Source: Mactra quadrangularis (lineage: Eukaryota > Mollusca > Bivalvia > Venerida > Mactridae). Taken from it: DNA of 64,000 nucleotides. Every line of letters starts with the position of its first letter. Position 1 is the stretch's first letter. Below are positions 38,122-50,325 of the stretch, one piece after another. The position numbers and the translations under genes are program-made. The DNA is taken from assembly GCA_025267735.1 (NCBI GenBank), contig CM046303.1, forward strand, positions 53,089,403-53,153,402, in the 5' to 3' direction. The notes under the pieces were generated by a model, which saw only the letters and a list, made by a program, of their open reading frames with translations, was not told where the DNA came from and ran no database searches.

Positions 38122-38633
38122 TATGTATATACTTTTATATTTATTGTCCTTATAAATTCGGTGTTAGGATGTCGCTTGTGACACAAGTTAAATAAATAAT
38201 GCTAAGCTGCGCTTCGGGCCATATAGCTTCCTCAGTCTTACCAACCAGTCCGTAAACATGCATATTGCCCTCAAGGCCATGTATTATTTGTTAAATATTA
38301 AATACATCACTCGACCGAAAGCAATTGTGTTGAAAAAGTTACATTATATGAATTAAAGGACTTTACCATTGCTTAACACAATCATTAGCTGTTGCTTTAA
38401 CCTATCATAATAATTCAATAGTAGAATAAAGAATAGCAACAGAAATTGCTCTTTGGCTAAATCTAAATAAAGGACGTTGGCTTGGCAATGAAATTGCAGT
38501 AATGATAATAAACTTAAATGATGTTTTTTTTCTACTGAGATTACCCGTCATTAGTCATGTTTGGCATGACTCCAATTTTATTTTCGACAGAACCAGATTT
38601 ATTTAAAATGTTTTTAACATCAAACAATACATC

Positions 38634-39299
38634 ACGATATGTAGCTCATGCTTGAATCATAGAATAACGCATGATGCCGTTTGTTCCATTTGTCACAGAG
38701 GCGACTATGGTAACACATTATAGATTAATGATAACATTAAAAAGTGAAAAGAGTGTTGTTGTTGTTTCTGTAGTATCGATATCAATCAGCGAATGTTCCG
38801 GATGCAACAATTGATTTAACGTCTTTTTTAAAGGAATCATGTCCGTAAGGAAATTGATTATCGAATGTTGCACAGACATGATCTTTAAAAACAACAACAA
38901 CAATCATCGTGTGTTACAAAGCACGTGTTTTCCCATTTCTTTCTATATATATCTGTCAGTATCTAACAATGTTAATTGCTATATGAACTGTCTTGAGTGT
39001 GTTAAATCAAGAATACAGTATATAACGAATCTTATATTAATACATTTCAAACAATTCTTATTCTGTGTCATATCATTATATTTTTCTTAAGTAAATTTAA
39101 GTACGAATTACAGGTCCAGTTTGTTACTAGTAACGTCATTGCTAAATGATGAGTTTGAATAACTTTTCTATATACAATGCTTTAATTATATTACAGACAC
39201 TAACTATGCGTATTATTTTTGTACACCTATGAGGAATTTTCTAAAAGTGCTAATGTTAAAAACAGATGTAATTTCGATTTGTTAAAAGACTCTTGTTGA
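38634..39299. other. Unique sequence after unit B
   Basis: The A/B match ends near 38,633. The following bases include GTTGTTGTTGTT (about 38,757) and AACAACAACAACAA (about 38,889), short GTT/AAC runs. Open frames of 61 and 83 codons overlap on opposite strands with no recognisable motif. Nothing else is supported. Confidence 0.4.
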
Positions 39300-39440
39300 A
39301 ATGTATCACAATATATTAACATTACATCAGACAAATAGTATCTTCTTGAGAAGACAACATTAATAATGTCAATAAAAAGGCCAATTGCTTCGCAAAAATG
39401 TGTAAAGGATAATCTTAAAGTCGCATGAATTGTCTGTCAA
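39300..39440 (+). repeat. Diverged local repeat, copy 1
   Basis: Contains ACATTACATCAGACAAATAG, then GAGAAGACAACATTAATAATGTC, then AATTGCTTCGC and AATTGTCTGTC. The same order of motifs recurs near 40,511 and 43,700 with many changes. It appears to be an ancient interspersed or tandem repeat of unknown nature. Confidence 0.4.
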
Positions 39441-40389
39441 CGAAGTGCTTATATATTATTAATTAAATCTTTCGAGAAAACAACATGCACCGTGTAAAAC
39501 ATATATAACATGTGCATATACATCCTATCTACAATGATGAGTGTTACAAATGTATGACCGATACATTATTTTTATTCATGACAAAAACACGCGTTTAAAT
39601 TTCAATATCTGCTTTTCAGTAATCGTTCCTAATAATGCAGTATCCTTGACAAAAGGTCGATGTTGTCATCGGCATTTGAATAATTAACGATATTGAATTC
39701 ATGAATAATCTTGTTTAATACAAAACGTTCTATTGAAAGCTCCGGAGACATTAATATCAAGTTAAAGCCTATAGAATGTGATTCCAGCAGAAAGATTGCA
39801 AATGTTCATGGAATATCTTTTCACATCAAATTAGCAATCCTTGTTATTGGAATGCGTGGTTACATTACTCATTGTGCAGTCGTCATTTAGAAAGAAAATT
39901 CAATTGCCTTTTAGTTCGTTCGATTGTTTAAATTTATAGTCACATCACGAGCATGCTTAATTTAACTTCAAAGGACATGAAACAATACATTTAAAGTATT
40001 CATTTAAATGCTTTACTAGAAAAGCCTACTTGTTTGGAATAAGACCAAGAAACAGCAGAAACTTAGTTTAATTGATAAAGGGTATAGCATTTACAAACGT
40101 CATAACACATATTAAATTTCTAAACGTTTGGACCGCTTTAACAATAATGTTAAGTAAGAAATAAAGCAATATTATTACTGATATAATGAACATTACGTAG
40201 TAGTACTGAAATAACATACACAATAAAAGTCAGTAGTGCAAGAATGTCATGTCAAGAAAATAGAAAACAAATGGAATTTTAAAATAAGAGAGGAGAAGAA
40301 GCTGGATATGGTGTTATTAATTAAACTGAGCAATTATTGAATATTTATAACCATGATGGTAAATAAAGCATAATCTAGCCCATCTGACC
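39441..40389. other. Stretch without recognisable features
   Basis: AT-rich non-coding sequence. No open frame of note, pol III boxes or clear inverted repeats seen. Confidence 0.4.
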
Positions 40390-40700
40390 CATCACCGTAT
40401 GCCTTTCAATAAATTGATATAGACGTTTATGGAAGTACGTATTAAACTTTCATCCCCAATATGTAAGTTCAATATTGTATAAAACAATTATTATGTATAA
40501 CAAGGAAACTAACATAACATCAGACAAGTAACTTTTTAATTATAGTTATATTATTAAGGAAACAACGTCTGACAACTTTTCTAAACCAATAATGTCGGTT
40601 AAAGGTTAAATGTTTCTCAATAACGTGGTTGAAATAATTTAAAAGTCGTAGGAATAGTTTGTCTACGTATTGTTTCTTGTTTCTTCAGTAATATTCGAGA
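40390..40700 (+). repeat. Diverged local repeat, copy 2
   Basis: Carries CCCATC-type start, then ATAACATCAGACAAGTAAC, GAAACAACGTCTGACA and CTTTTCTAAACCAATAATGTC, matching 43,600-43,870 closely enough to be duplicates. The motif order also matches 39,300-39,440. Confidence 0.6.
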
Positions 40701-40823
40701 TATTGAACATGTTTCATGGTTTGCGTAAAGTTGAATAAATTAGGCAACACAATCATATGTTTAAACCGGCTGTTGATTTTGGTTCCTAGTTTTACTGTAG
40801 ACTACATACGTTTTATACAATAG

Positions 40824-41156
40824 AAGAGAGTTGACCAAATAACGCTGTGTCATGTATTTAAAATTAAACATGGGCTGGCCCCAGACTATATGACTGAACA
40901 TTTTGTATTACAATACATTGTTCACTCTCACAACACCCGGTTCAGTAAAGGTGGTTGTTTTTCAGTTCTAAAGGTCAAATCTCATGGCTTAAAGTCTTTT
41001 TCGTACAATGGCTGTAAACTCTGGAATCAGCTGCCTTCTAACATCAGGGCTATTACCAAGTTTAATCATTTTAAAAAACAGTATCAAACAGCATTACTTT
41101 ACTGTGATATAAATATTCCACTGATCTGTGATTATTTTATACTTCATACTGAATAA
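40824..41156 (+). pseudogene. 5'-truncated LINE: C-terminal end of reverse transcriptase ORF
   Basis: An open frame of 110 codons ending at TAA/TGA near 41,156. The translation contains HVFKIKHGLAPDYM, NTRFSKGG and KLWNQLPSNIR followed by FKKQ. These are the conserved residues found downstream of the polymerase domain at the C-terminus of many non-LTR retrotransposon ORF2 proteins (jockey/CR1-like: FK...GLAP.Y, then LWN.LP..IR....FK). The frame is closed by a stop at 40,821-40,823. The expected upstream polymerase and endonuclease parts are absent, which fits 5' truncation during insertion. The first methionine in frame is at 40,890, but it is not a biological start. Confidence 0.85.
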
Positions 41157-41640
41157 TGATCTCAAGTACCATTTTTCATTGTTTTATTTATGTGATAACA
41201 TTTAACCTGTGATATTTGTATTTGAGTTTTACTGCTTACTTAGATAGCAATTGCATTAAATAATCATTTAACTTTCAAACCTGTGATAATTTTCATGAAG
41301 CTTAAATGTAATTGTTTTAAAAAATATATTTTCTTTCAACTTATAGTAACCTCTCTATGTTAACCACACCTATCTACTGGGACCACAATGGAAATAAGAG
41401 TTCGCTCTTTTTTGTGACATCCCTGAATATTTGTGGCTTGACATGGCAATATTAAATAGACATATTTCCCTTTAACATTTTAATTGCCTTATTTTACTAT
41501 TTTTGATAACACAAAATTGATTATGTCAATTATTTATTCTTAAAGTGCTATTTATATAATTTGCTATGTTGAAATTTATACCATGTGCAATGCTCTTTCA
41601 TTCTGAATAAACTATATATATACAATAACATAGAACAGAA
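41157..41640 (+). mobile_element. Likely 3' UTR of the truncated LINE
   Basis: Follows the LINE frame and contains an AATAAA signal at 41,606-41,611 and then TATATATATACAATAACATAG. The precise end and any target duplication are not clear to me. Confidence 0.45.
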
Positions 41641-42099
41641 CACAACTTAACAATTTTCTTATTTACTTTACAATTTTAAATATTTTCTTTACTGTTGCTG
41701 CAAGAGTGCATCTAAGTAACAACATCAACCACTAAAATATAATTATGCAACAAAATCACTGTCTGTCTTTGCTACTTACTATGCACCAATCATATAGATG
41801 ATCATTTGAAAACAAAGCATACAAAGACAGTCCATGAGGTTTCCGTAGAATAAGAAGTCATTTTGTATGTGAAAATCAAATAATTGCATTGTTCAGTAGT
41901 TTGCAACTAATACATTAAAGTAGTGTTTATTGATTAAGCAATTTGCAAATAGCCACATTATTCCATTTGAAATATTTAATGATAATGAAAATAAGACATG
42001 AAGCCATTGCCTTAGGAGTTTTGCTAATATATTACACTGATGTGATAAGAGGATCGCTGATCTATCAAATACGATAATATCAAACTAGGCATGCATGAC
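41641..42099. other. Stretch without recognisable features
   Basis: AT-rich non-coding sequence with no supported feature. Confidence 0.4.
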
Positions 42100-42320
42100 A
42101 TTTGTAGAGGGTTTATATGGTTTAAGGCAATCACCTCAATTAATTATTTATTACCTGCTACCTGGAGGTTCAAGATTGTTTAAATGACAAAGTGTATTTC
42201 TTATTGGCATTTCTAGTTTGTTGACAAATGTCTTCAACACTAAGAACAATTATTGTGGGCTTGTGTATATTTTAACCTTGAAGGTGTTTATACATTTTCA
42301 GGCTTTCTTGCCTCTTACGA
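42100..42320 (+). repeat. Diverged repeat paired with 49,000-49,210
   Basis: Contains GGTTTAAGGCAATC, CAATTAATTATTTATTAC and, further on, CTTGTGTATATTTTAACC then TTGAAGGTGTTTATACAT. The same order appears near 49,002 to 49,195 (GGTTTAAGGCGGTC, CAATTAATTATTTATTAC, CTTGTTTATATTC, GAGGTTTACATTGAGGTG). This is an old direct duplicate. Confidence 0.5.
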
Positions 42321-43589
42321 CTTCAATAAACCACAAATTGGAAAAAATGTACTATGCAGTTCATTTTAGCATAGATTTGTTTCGATACTATATTCATCCA
42401 GCGTTTTATTTCTCAAATTGGGGTTTTGTACTGACTGATGCCTTTTGATTTTAAATTCCAGTAGAATGTGTTTAAAAACTGCATAGGAGTAAAACGTATT
42501 TAAGTGCTACTAACATCAAGTTCTTCACCATGCGTTTGTTTAGAAGTTTTGCAGAGTTTTGGACTTTTTGAACTTCCATCGTATCAATATTTTAATCTTG
42601 AATGATATCATGCATAGAGCATTTGTCATCTTTGTAAACTTTCTGAATGTCTAGTTTTAATTTATATGAGTAAGAGGATTAGATCATAAGAAGTAAAACA
42701 TATAATCAGTTGTAACTTACAATGCATCCCCTTAGGAAATTTGATTAATGTACAAAGAATTTATCCCTCGGGAAAGTCAATGTCGTAATAGATCTGATAA
42801 AAACGTTTCATGTCCAAATATATATACTTCACAAGTTATTTAGTTGAGACAAAGTCAAAGTTTCAAGATTAGTTATCTCATACTTTGCTATCATTTATTA
42901 TTTTACATACTGATTTCGGGAGATTTATATACAAAATATTCGATAGAGAAAATCAATGTTTATGTTTTAAGGTTTGACATATCAATATTGAAGATAAAAA
43001 TGTGTAAATGATTTGTAAGCACTCTATATAAATCAACAATATGCGTTTGTTTCACCTGTAAACTTATTAACAACACTAAAAAGGGGTGTTTATGGGCAAA
43101 TTGGTTGTTAAGAATTAAATAAATTTTAAAAAGTATATACTTGTACAAAAACCTGACAATATTTAACAATTTAACAACTTTTTATACGTAAGTTATCACT
43201 TTGATCAACCATGGCACATTTTGCTTGACATTAAATCTTTATTTATTGTTTACCTTACAATTATGAGACGTAAATAAAATATAAAATTTGCAATTGAGTC
43301 ACCAAAGATATTTCTACATTAATACATAATTGTTTCTTAAATAGTTCTCATTTCTATATTTTAGATCGAACATTTTTGTTAATAGTTTTAGTAAATGTTT
43401 TCAACTCAAAGTGATATACTACATTAAAGTCAAACACATGTTATTGGCTCATTATATTTATATATACAAAGAAGCATCGACATGAACAAGCGATGTTTAA
43501 ATTATGTTTGTCAATCACATGACTATATACATTACCTTTGATTAATACAATACTTAAACTAATCGTATTCTGAGTATCACAGGACAAGA
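42321..43589. other. Stretch without recognisable features
   Basis: AT-rich sequence with chance frames of up to 69-76 codons and no motif that I recognise. No repeat or RNA gene supported. Confidence 0.4.
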
Positions 43590-43880
43590 CTTTGACCCAT
43601 CTATCCTTGAACATTGAAACTAAATTAAAGTACTTTTACATCGACAGACGTAAGTGCAATGTTCTGTAGGACATTAATTGACATATATGACAAATTATAA
43701 ACATTGCATCAGACAAGTTACAACGAAATTACAGTTATTTTTCTGAGACAACGACATCTGACATTTTTCTAAACCAATAATGTCTGTCAAAAAGGGAATT
43801 GCTTTCTCATAACGGGATATGAGTACACTTTGAGAGCCTGGTGAATTCATTAATTTGTCTGTCTAGGATTGCATAACACA
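43590..43880 (+). repeat. Diverged local repeat, copy 3
   Basis: Matches 40,390-40,700: GACCCATCTATCC, ACATTGCATCAGACAAGTTA, GAGACAACGACATCTGACA, TTTTCTAAACCAATAATGTC. The spacing between motifs is nearly preserved. Unknown function. Confidence 0.6.
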
Positions 43881-46800
43881 ATAGAGCAAACTATACATAC
43901 AATTTAATGTTAAATGGAGTTTGACTAGGTTTGCCTAATATTACAATTGTATAATGGTATCGTTTACATGTTGTGTTACAATTAAATGAAAACCTCAATA
44001 TTGTGGAATAAAATAAGATACGCATGGTTTTATTTTGATTCAAAATTTTCAATAAACAGCATTTGTTGTTTTTCTCAAATGTTGTTGTGGGTATGTAATC
44101 ATTTGGTTGGTAAATGTAAATATGTTTTCGTGTAGCATCATTTCATGTTCAGTAATGATCCATTGAAATACATACTTTTGATAAATGCGTATAAATGACA
44201 AAAACATACGTTATTGTTATGTCACACAAATACCTTTTTACTAGAGACAACATTTAACCATTATTGTTTAGGTGTACTTATAGATTGTAACTCAACTAAA
44301 AGTTTATATGGATTAGGCAAATTATGTTGCATTTTATACGTGAAAAACTGAACGAACGCAGATATCTAGATAATTAAACTCAATGATGTTGATTAGTTCA
44401 AAAGGCAAATGCAAATTATATACCATTTCAAATCAAAAACCAAATTTGCACAGGAAGCCCTATAACTCACAGTGAAGAATAATTAGGAATATTTCCATTA
44501 CCATTCAGCATTATACATATCTGAATTATATCAGTTAAGATGAAACTAGTATCGCGAGATAACTTATTTGGGAGTTCTTGAGTAAGGCTGAAAGCGTAAA
44601 ATTGTAGTACCTTCAGTCACCAATATGACAAGACAATTGTTCAAAAATAATAATGACTGAGTTAGGCTACATAATGGTAATCCACTTTAAATTAAAATTT
44701 CATAAATAAAATAAACATTATCTTACATATGTTCTAAACATAAATATCGTTTATTTCATATAATTTATTTTGTTTTACGTTTAAAAAAGATTTATAGAGA
44801 CTTCAAATCATGTTGGAATACAACTGAATATAACTTTTATCGCCATGTGAACAATTACAGTTGAATTTCTTTTACAAAATAAAAATTCTCGAAATGACTA
44901 GGATACGTTTAGTGCAAAGTTTCAACGCTGAAATAATGATATAATATTGTTTATACTGAGGCTCTTCAGTTTTATATGCACCAAGCTGTGTCAACACAAG
45001 ACATACATTTTGTTACATTGTGCACTTTGTGAACAATGCAGTTATGATGACAACTTCTGTACCATTGAGCAGCTGTTACACTTCATTCAGATGTTATGAA
45101 TAGAAATGTTGGTGTGTTTGTTCAAAAATATCATGTAATAGTAAAATATATCTGCAATAAATAACTTTGTTTTTGTTATGCAATTTGAATACTTCATTAC
45201 AATCTATATGGTTATCAAAGTGATAAAGCTGGCATATCTCATTAAGTACATTTTTTTTAAAAGTGACGCGCATGATATACATTGTAATCTATAATGAAGT
45301 AACATTTGTCAACATATGGTGCGTGTAAACCTATAATTGAGATATCGGTGCACATAATAGAGTAAAGGAAATGTTTTCAAAACATTCCGTCAACATGCTG
45401 TGTGGCAGCATTGATCCTGTCTCGTGTCAAAACCTGCGCCATTTTATATACAAGGGTCTAAATTCATGGGATTTTCAAATGTAAAACTATACCTCTAAAA
45501 CTGGAACATATTTGAATTGCGCTCAAAATAACTGTTATATTTTTTGTCCAAAAATGATAACATTGGTCCTGGGCCTGTACTTGTATACTTTTACTATTCT
45601 GCACAACATTTATGGCGCTTGACCTGATTTGTTGTACGACTCAATTTCTGAGTGAAATATTTAAAATAAACTTTCACAACTCACTTAAGAATAATTTAGA
45701 TATTTTTCTAAAGGAGCGGATATTTCATGCGCTATTTGTTGTCCTTTCATAGCTTGTTTGGAAAGAAAAGTCGACGAAACGTTATTTTCCTTACCTCAAT
45801 CTTTACAATATATGTCTAAAGACACTGTATAGTCTTTTATTATTACTAGGTGAAGCCATTTCGATGTTTGCTATTACTAGTTGCTCTTTAATCATTTGAC
45901 GGATCTAATGAAGAAGCATTTTAAGTGTTGGTTGGCACTTGTTAGACTTTGAATGGTGAAATGTCTTTTATCAAATCTAATATTGACAATTGACTGAAAA
46001 GAAAACAGTATTTTCTGGTATAACTGTCAATATTATTTTAAACATCTGGAAAATTAATTTTCGTATACATGGAATTTGACAGTTGTAATTATTTGCATTT
46101 AACGTGAGAGTAGAATCTGGTTGCTAATACTTTAACATTAGTCATAATTACAGTGTGGTCATATTTAAAATGATCTTGAATTATATGACATATATATTCA
46201 ATGTTAACGAAATAAATAACCCATTTTACGAATTTGTACTTTGTCAAACTCAAACTTAGAAAGGATAATAGTTTGTCATATTTATTATGTCGCTAATGCA
46301 TTTTATAAGCTTTAGCGGTTGAAAGACAGTTTTCACGTCTGATGTTAATGCAATTGTCTTGTAATGGTTGCTTTAAGGAAACGTATGCATGTATTTTAGA
46401 TCCCATTTTATGATTATTTAATTTATTGAAAAAAAACTTATCTTGTCATGTTTTACAGTTCTTTAAAATGACAAACCTAGTAAAGATCAATAAACATAAC
46501 AGGACGTTAAAAATGGAAACAAACACCGAAGTGAAACATTGTTCGGACTAAAAAAATATTGCGTTAGATCCTTTTATAAAATATGTAAACGCACCTAAAA
46601 ATATCTTCCTTCACTCAACTAACATGAATGATTCTAATGTAATGTATAATGAATATAATGTTTCCCCAGAATTTAATTTAATAATACCAATAAAGTTGAA
46701 AAGTGGTATGAAATTTGACAACCAAAGATAGTATTATTCCAAACAAATGATGCTAATAAACCAACATTAAGTCGTCAAACTGCCACTATATGTCATGTCT

Positions 46801-47838
46801 ATAAAATGGTTTATTACATCATTTTGGTAAATGTACATGATGGATGTAAATATATACCAAATGAAATCAAAGTGCTCTTGAATCATCTGTTATAACTTAA
46901 TTTAGAAATATAATAAACTATTACATGTCATCGTATATTGTATTAGCCTTAAATCATAATAAAATGGTACACACATCCGTAAAAAAACAATGGTAGCGAA
47001 GTTACTAAAGCAAAAACAAAAAACGTCTATATAAAACAATTGATACGTACATGTACAAGACCTACAACCAGTTTCTATACTTTCGCTGTTCTAGTTAATA
47101 CACTGTAACCTTTGTATATTCATTACATTATTTTTATATCGAATGGCATTCTAAAATTCCTGTATACTTTTATTTGGATTTTAGTTTGAGTTTATACATG
47201 TAAATGCCTAAGATACAAATATCACGCAGTGTCTCCCATTACCGCATATCAAACTTTATGAATATAAAGGTCCGGATAAATAATTTGTCAATTTCACATA
47301 CGAGATTGTAAGTGCTAACTAACCATATTTGCACTTAGTAAATGACATATTTAATAAGAAAAGTGTGGGTAAACAAATCAATAATCGCAACAGAAAAAAT
47401 ATCAATTTGTACTCGACGATCTGGCCTTTAGTCACAACTGCAATAAAAAGTTATTCTTTTTTTAAAAGTGAATTAATAAAATGCAGGCCAGAATAAACAA
47501 CGTTTAGTTAATTGAATTACAAGAAATGTCAAATTGTTTGAATTAATAAAGCTCTTAAAATAAACGTTTCGTACAGTCAAGATCTTACGGTGTTGATACA
47601 AACAATTTTTCACTTGATCAAAGTAAGTATGTGTAAGCACTGATAAACAAACGAATAAAGTCACAAGCGACAATTTGGCAAACAAAGTTTCCGAATTATA
47701 ATGCACACTATGTAACTGGCGTTTTCATCTACTCAGGCTGTCCTTTTTGAAAAGAAGAAAACAACATTTTATGAATTAAAGATTTAACTTAAACGATTGA
47801 TAATGCGTTTTAATTGCTTTTTTCGCAGACGGCCGGCA
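43881..47838. other. About 4 kb without recognisable features
   Basis: AT-rich non-coding DNA. Open frames (45,094-45,282 and 47,473-47,706, both minus) show no recognised domains and amino acid make-up typical of chance AT-rich frames. No SINE boxes, no tandem arrays, and no clear long inverted repeats were seen. Confidence 0.45.
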
Positions 47839-48566
47839 CGGTCCCGAATAAAAAACTCTATATATACATATAAGGTATATTACTAAAATAAAAATGGTAG
47901 TTCTTGGCTAATTTCACTTAGAGACCAATTTCTCCATTAACAATATATTTATTTCATTTATTTAATAATGAACGTGTAATTAAGACTTTGCTCTTTCAAA
48001 TGATACCAACATCTTTTGCATACGACAAGTAATAAAGTCGTATGCCGATTTCAAACAACACGGACAAAACATTTTGTTTAGTCGACACAGTAGTCGCAAG
48101 AACAACATACACTATCAACGGCAAATTTTTAACGAATAAACTTAGTAAAACGAGAATATTTACGCATGCAAATGTTTTATGCAGTCAAACCGTATGAGTA
48201 TTCAAGAAGTTGATCTAGTCATTAAAAAGCGAATATTTTTCTTCATTATAACATCGCTAGTACAGTCTTTATTGAGCGCGTGACGTAATATAACGTCTAT
48301 AGTGTGATGGTATGAAGTTCTTGCGACTTTTGTATCAAGTAAATTAAATCTTTTAAATTGTAATGTTTGAAATCGTCCTACGACCTTATTAAACGGCGAA
48401 TGCAAAAGATATTGGTGTCAAGCCTCGGCTTTGCATGCGTGTATAAATCTGTGAAATGAAATTATTATTGATGGAGAAGCTGACCTCTGATTAAACTTGG
48501 TTCAAAAACTACCATATTTGAGTAATATACCTTACATGTATATATAGTGCTTTTGATTCGGGACCG
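47839..48566. mobile_element. Fold-back element with long imperfect inverted repeats
   Basis: The outer ends CGGTCCCGAAT (47,839-47,849) and ATTCGGGACCG (48,556-48,566) are perfect inverts. Inside, the arms match for roughly 290 bp with substitutions and indels: TATATATACATATAAGGTAT pairs with ATACCTTACATGTATATATA, CTTTTGCATACG with CGAATGCAAAAG, and GTCGCAAGAAC with GTTCTTGCGAC. The centre is near 48,202. The left arm contains a private hairpin (GCATACGAC 48,018-48,026 with GTCGTATGC 48,037-48,045). No coding capacity. Probably a MITE or fold-back transposon of unknown superfamily; target duplication not identified. Confidence 0.75.
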
Positions 48567-48999
48567 AGAGGATCGCCCGTGGCTTTTTCCATAAAGCACA
48601 ATGTGTTAGCAAAAATATTTATATAAAGTTGAAAACCACAAAGATACGGAAGTCATGATGAAGATTAATGAACTACATCGAAAGTTTTAATTAAGCGAAT
48701 GCTAAATTATTTTTTAAAATACAGAAATTACGATTGTTGGCCAAAGTTCCAATTAGTACTTACTTCCAACGTAAGTTATATTGAAGACAATGCAAAGAGC
48801 ACAATGGTTTAAATAAATTACGGTTAGTTTATTTCAATTTACATTTAGTCAATGTTGAGTCCATCTAAAATGATAGCATTAACAAAATTAGTAACGAAAT
48901 CATCGCTTTAGGATCTGATTGTTTGGTACTGGTGATATTTGCAAGATTTGACTACTTGGTGATGTCACAATACGTATACATGACGTTTGCAACCAGGAA
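48567..48999. other. Stretch without recognisable features
   Basis: AT-rich spacer between the fold-back element and the diverged repeat. Nothing supported. Confidence 0.4.
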
Positions 49000-49210
49000 A
49001 TTAGGTTTAAGGCGGTCTGTGCAATTAATTATTTATTACATGCAATTTCCAAGAATATTAAAGAAAATCTACGCCAACGTTTATTTATTATTTATATTAT
49101 TTTATCAGTGTTAGCAATTTCTTTTAATGGTGACAGACAATAATTTTGCTCTTGTTTATATTCATTCCCTTGAGGTTTACATTGAGGTGTTTCAGACTGG
49201 ATTGGATATC
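49000..49210 (+). repeat. Diverged repeat paired with 42,100-42,320
   Basis: Direct counterpart of the repeat described at 42,100, about 6.9 kb away and in the same orientation. Confidence 0.5.
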
Positions 49211-50313
49211 ATAATCTTGACGTACGTCTTATTACTACAACTGTTAATATAATATTTATGTACTAGTTCACAATCGTAACACTCAAGAAAGATTGTATAT
49301 CATTTCAATGCTCGTTGCACAATGGTGTTTCCTAGGATGTTACCTAGAGTCAAAATTTTCTTCTCACATTTATCCCTTAAACATGATACGTTTTAAAAAT
49401 GGTCAGCACTAATCGTGGTTTTATCTCATAGGCCATTACTAGACAGTAGTTCGATTAACTCGATGTCATTAGACAGGATTATATCTGTGAATCCCGTATG
49501 TTTGAATTAAAATATTACATAATATCAACACAGTCCGGAATATGTTTGCACTATTATTTTTTTCTTCCGATTTCTTTCAACAATTTAATAATTGGTAATA
49601 TACCCGGACATAACACACATGGTACTATTTCATCCCGGTATAATATTAACTAGAGTTATATTTGAATTTAAGGTATACAATCTTTCACGAGAAATTATGT
49701 ATTATCTAGATATTGTGTTTGTTAGTATATTGCACGACAAGTTTTTTATGTCAGATTTTCAGCTAGGTAAACATTATGTAAACGAAGATTTTTTATGAAC
49801 ATATTTAACGTTTCTCTATTTTCACAAGAAAAGCCTGTAATTCGGTACTGCTTATTATAGTTATTATCAAATTGCAGTCGCATAATGTGTGATGAATCTA
49901 GACCGTTCAAAATAATTAGTATTTTGTAAAGAATGCAAAATATCTTATTTTGTAACACGTATTGTTCTTTTTAAAAATATTTTGTAATTGTGGCGGGAGG
50001 GGTTGTATTCCTTACGATAAAAGGTAAAGCATTCCCATGGAAATATCTTTCTCAAATGAGAATTTTCTCCTATAAAAATATCTCCTACTCTCCCAAAAAT
50101 TGCGTATTTTATATAATTGGATTTTTTAAAAATGGTTTCTACAATATGGCTTGGAGCATCTTTATGATACAAAAAACTGGGTTCATAGCGTTTAAGTGTT
50201 TTATAAAACAAGAAGTGGTTGAACTCTCCTATGTTAAAGTTTTTATAGTAAGTTTGTAAGATTTCCGGATGATTCGCAAACGTATTCTTGGTTGTGTAAC
50301 CATTAGACAGAAA
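49211..50313. other. Stretch without a supported gene
   Basis: Includes overlapping frames of 88 and 89 codons on opposite strands at 49,945-50,259, near GGCGGGAGGGGTTGTATTCC. Neither shows a known domain and the two cannot both be selected. I treat them as chance or as decayed repeat sequence. Confidence 0.4.
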
Positions 50314-50325
50314 TTCGTATTTATT

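Larger units (their letters stand above)
22131..38633 (+). repeat. Tandem segmental duplication, unit B
   Basis: Second copy in the same orientation and order as unit A. The first 1.5 kb and the 27,010-28,870 stretch look very close to A, while 25,300-26,900 looks visibly more diverged. Losses compared with A: the 3.5-kb block (A 5,440-8,914), about 70 bp near 24,640, about 245 bp near 28,893 (present in copy 0, so a true loss), most of the ATAAT array, and about 580 bp near 37,550. Gains are listed separately. No protein gene supported. Confidence 0.93.

Noticed and set aside
38756..38905. GTTGTTGTTGTT and AACAACAACAAC suggesting terminal inverted repeats
   Set aside because: Simple triplet repeats; the sequence between and beyond does not pair.
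49945..50259. Overlapping 88- and 89-codon frames on opposite strands
   Set aside because: No known domain, and no evidence for selection on either; treated as chance.
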